From Synura sp. LO234KE (taxonomy: Eukaryota > Sar > Synurophyceae > Synurales > Mallomonadaceae), in the NCBI GenBank assembly GCA_015143735.1, contig VKHC01000137.1:1-17590 (forward strand): a stretch of DNA of 17,590 bases, in the 5' to 3' direction. Position 1 is the stretch's first letter. Every line of letters starts with the position of its first letter. A program made the translations under genes and the position numbers. Below, one piece after another: positions 15,804-17,590 of this stretch. The notes below the pieces were generated by a model. That model saw only the letters and a program-made list of their open reading frames with translations. It searched no databases and was not told the DNA's origin.

Positions 15804-16934
15804 GTGGGAGCTCTGCGAGACTCCTGGTCCTGGCGGGACCTCTTCATGGGGGACCCCCTGCTCGTCCCCTTGGAACAGCGCGTGCAATCCCTGCGGCGTC
15901 TTCACGCCCAGCGCACTCGTGACCTGGACCGTGCCTCCCGTGGTGACCCTCCCATCTGGGAAGACGTCACGATGCACTTTGCGGCCAAGGTTCTTGAGTT
16001 GTCCTATCTCCCTCAAGGATCCCGGAGCCATTACGAGAAACTCCTCCATGAGTGGCGCTGGATCATCGGTCACAACTCCTGCAAAGATGCCTCCACCACT
16101 TCCGTACGCAGGGCCTAACTGACGAGCTACCTCTGCACCTCCCCCGACCGATGTGAAGCAGACACCTGCGACCACGTCTTCCGCTTCTGATCTTCCCCCC
16201 TTCTGCATCAGTGTCGGGTGTCAATGAATGCTCAAATGGACCAATACATGCTCAGCACCGACCTAGAAAAGCGTCTAGTTCCTCAGATCATTCAACTTGT
16301 TCTCTCGCCTGACGGTCACCGTATTTGTCTGGAAAACTGAAACACCGCCCAACTGACCTCCCTCTCCAGCGTCCTTCTCCCTACTGACTCGTCTGAGGCC
16401 ATTCACGCCGTGCTCCTTGACTTCTCCCGCACATTTGTTTCCCGCAGGATCGGGGCACTCCTTCCGACCAACTACGCCGGTGAAATCAGCGCTTTTTATC
16501 ATGCCCTCAAGTGGATCCGCATCTCGGACGGGATCTCCTCCAAGCCTGTTCGTCGTCGACTCAACTTTATCACGGACAGTGAGTATTGCGTTCGCCTCTT
16601 CGGGGACAACTCCATCAAGGCGCGCCGCAATAAGGTTCTCATTCAGCACGTTCGTCGTCTTCTTCAGGAGGTCCGTGCCCATCATCACATTGCCATTTCC
16701 TGGATCAAGGCGCACACGGGCGGCTCCTCTCCCGAAGCACTGGTCAATGCGGCGGCAGATCAATTGGCGGCCCGGGGCCGCTCTGGCTCCTCCAGTGCGG
16801 TAGCCCGCCCTCCGGTTCGGACCCGTCGCTCCCGGCGCCCCCGTTCTTCCTCCTCTTCGGGCCCTCTCCGGCGCTCGTGCCGCGAGCCACGGGTCCGTCT
16901 TCGGGAGCCCCGTCTACTGCCGGTGACACGCTAG
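15804..16934 (+). pseudogene. Retroelement C-terminal region with RNase H domain
   Basis: One plus-strand frame is coherent from 15804 to TAG at 16932-16934, interrupted only by a TAA at 16116-16118 and TGA codons near 16188 and 16335. The middle carries CEADTCDHVF, resembling the C...ET..H.F zinc-like motif found between reverse transcriptase and RNase H in many non-LTR elements. The last 160 codons show RNase H motifs: a candidate first Asp in LLPTDSSEA, Glu in YAGEISAFYHALKW (16482), Asp in NFITDSEYCVRL (16575), His in WIKAHTGG (16714) and Asp in NAAADQLAARG (16758). The tail after 16780 is Arg/Ser/Pro rich. RNase H removes RNA from hybrids during retrotransposition. A stand-alone RNase H gene is less likely because of the upstream stops. 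GC content is far higher than in the copia element. Confidence 0.75.
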
Positions 16935-17039
16935 TTTTAAAAACGTGTTTTGTGCGACAGTGCCTAAACATATCTAGTATTTTACTACTCGGCTTCTGCA
17001 GAGTTTTGCCTCAGAATTCGCCTAAAGGCCTCTAGATAT

Positions 17040-17590
17040 ATGTTATCTAAGCCTTCAAAAGCGCAGGCGACACCGCTCCCGGCTTTTAGCGATGGCTGCG
17101 AGATGGAAAATCGCGACCTGCAAAACCGGTTTCTCCAACCTATTCAAGATAGTGACCGTCAAGGAGACAGGAATCCAAGGGTATTCCTTAAGGCAATGGT
17201 GATTCCGGCCTCCAGCCAACTCAATCCTGACAGAGATAAAATTTTTCATTTTTCTGGCCAACAATCATCAAATCTAAAATTTGGCTTAGCAAATTCCGCG
17301 CAACAATTTAGGTTTGGAGCGCAAGATTATTTAACCCCGGACCTAAATTTTTCACAAAATTGCTTCGGAGACAAATTCTCAATACTTAATTCGCCGATTT
17401 CTACCACGATCGATCAGCAGGGCCCTCACACCGTCTCAGCAAATTCCTTCAGTCTTCGCCATATACTGACAAATAGGTGGAGCGCTCATCTGGCAGGATT
17501 TTGGCCCCCTGACGACCAATTCTTCCGCCATTCTCATCTCTCCCTTGATCAACTACGGCAGAGTACTTTTGCGGATTTCGGAAAGCTTGA
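17040..17590 (+). CDS. Open frame of unknown function running off the window, 183 codons
   Basis: From ATG at 17040-17042 the frame stays open for 551 bases to the right edge with no stop, which is unlikely by chance at this base composition. The product is rich in Gln, Asn, Phe and Ser, with stretches such as FHFSGQQSSNLKFGLANSAQ and RWSAHLAGFWPPDDQFFRHS. No signal peptide, membrane segment or known domain is visible. It begins 105 bases after the RNase H stop and in the same frame number. It may be the first protein of a neighbouring retroelement copy, since such proteins are often low-complexity and unrecognisable, or a host gene. The ATG at 17106 is a second possible start. Confidence 0.55.
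   Translation, partial: MLSKPSKAQATPLPAFSDGCEMENRDLQNRFLQPIQDSDRQGDRNPRVFLKAMVIPASSQLNPDRDKIFHFSGQQSSNLKFGLANSAQQFRFGAQDYLTPDLNFSQNCFGDKFSILNSPISTTIDQQGPHTVSANSFSLRHILTNRWSAHLAGFWPPDDQFFRHSHLSLDQLRQSTFADFGKL

Noticed and set aside
15627-16763. Minus-strand frames of 193 and 162 codons
   Set aside because: Shadows in GC-rich DNA opposite the plus-strand frame that holds recognisable RNase H motifs.

Overview
The window is eukaryotic nuclear DNA. The evidence is a complete LTR retrotransposon of the Ty1/copia superfamily, a fragment of a second retroelement carrying an RNase H domain, and no bacterial operon structure, tRNA or rRNA. The host cannot be named from this sequence. The uninterrupted flanking reading frames and compact spacing fit an alga or protist better than an animal or land plant, but that is a guess.

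Layout. Positions 2-796 (+) hold the end of an open host-type gene, probably a beta-trefoil (fascin-like) protein. Positions 797-1292 are non-coding. Positions 1293-14806 are one 13.5-kb copia-type element on the minus strand. Its 3' LTR is 1293-1787 and its 5' LTR is 14315-14806. The LTRs are about 99% identical and have TG...CA ends. A polypurine tract abuts the 3' LTR, a TGG-starting primer-binding position abuts the 5' LTR, and the flanks carry a near-perfect 5-bp target duplication. Positions 14807-15180 are non-coding. Positions 15181-16934 (+) are GC-rich remains of another retroelement ending in an RNase H domain. Positions 17040-17590 (+) are an open frame that runs off the window.

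Inside the large element, read right to left on the minus strand, the order is: short Gag segments, a CCHC zinc knuckle (13463-13504), a ubiquitin-like domain ending in LRLRGG (13062-13289), about 5 kb of unrecognised polyprotein, aspartic protease (DSGCTTH, near 7711), pre-integrase zinc region and integrase (7255 to about 6500), about 2.5 kb of unrecognised linker with tandem repeats, then reverse transcriptase and RNase H (3965-2270). This is the Ty1/copia order (Gag-PR-IN-RT-RH) with two very large insertions and a captured ubiquitin fold. All domains are broken by stops and frameshifts although the LTRs are nearly identical. The copy therefore looks recent but unable to make its own proteins as written, or else it contains sequencing indels.

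The main discovery candidate is the ubiquitin domain between the nucleocapsid knuckle and the rest of the polyprotein. A host deubiquitinase cutting after Gly-Gly could release Gag from Pol. The mechanism is inference; the domain itself is seen in the sequence.
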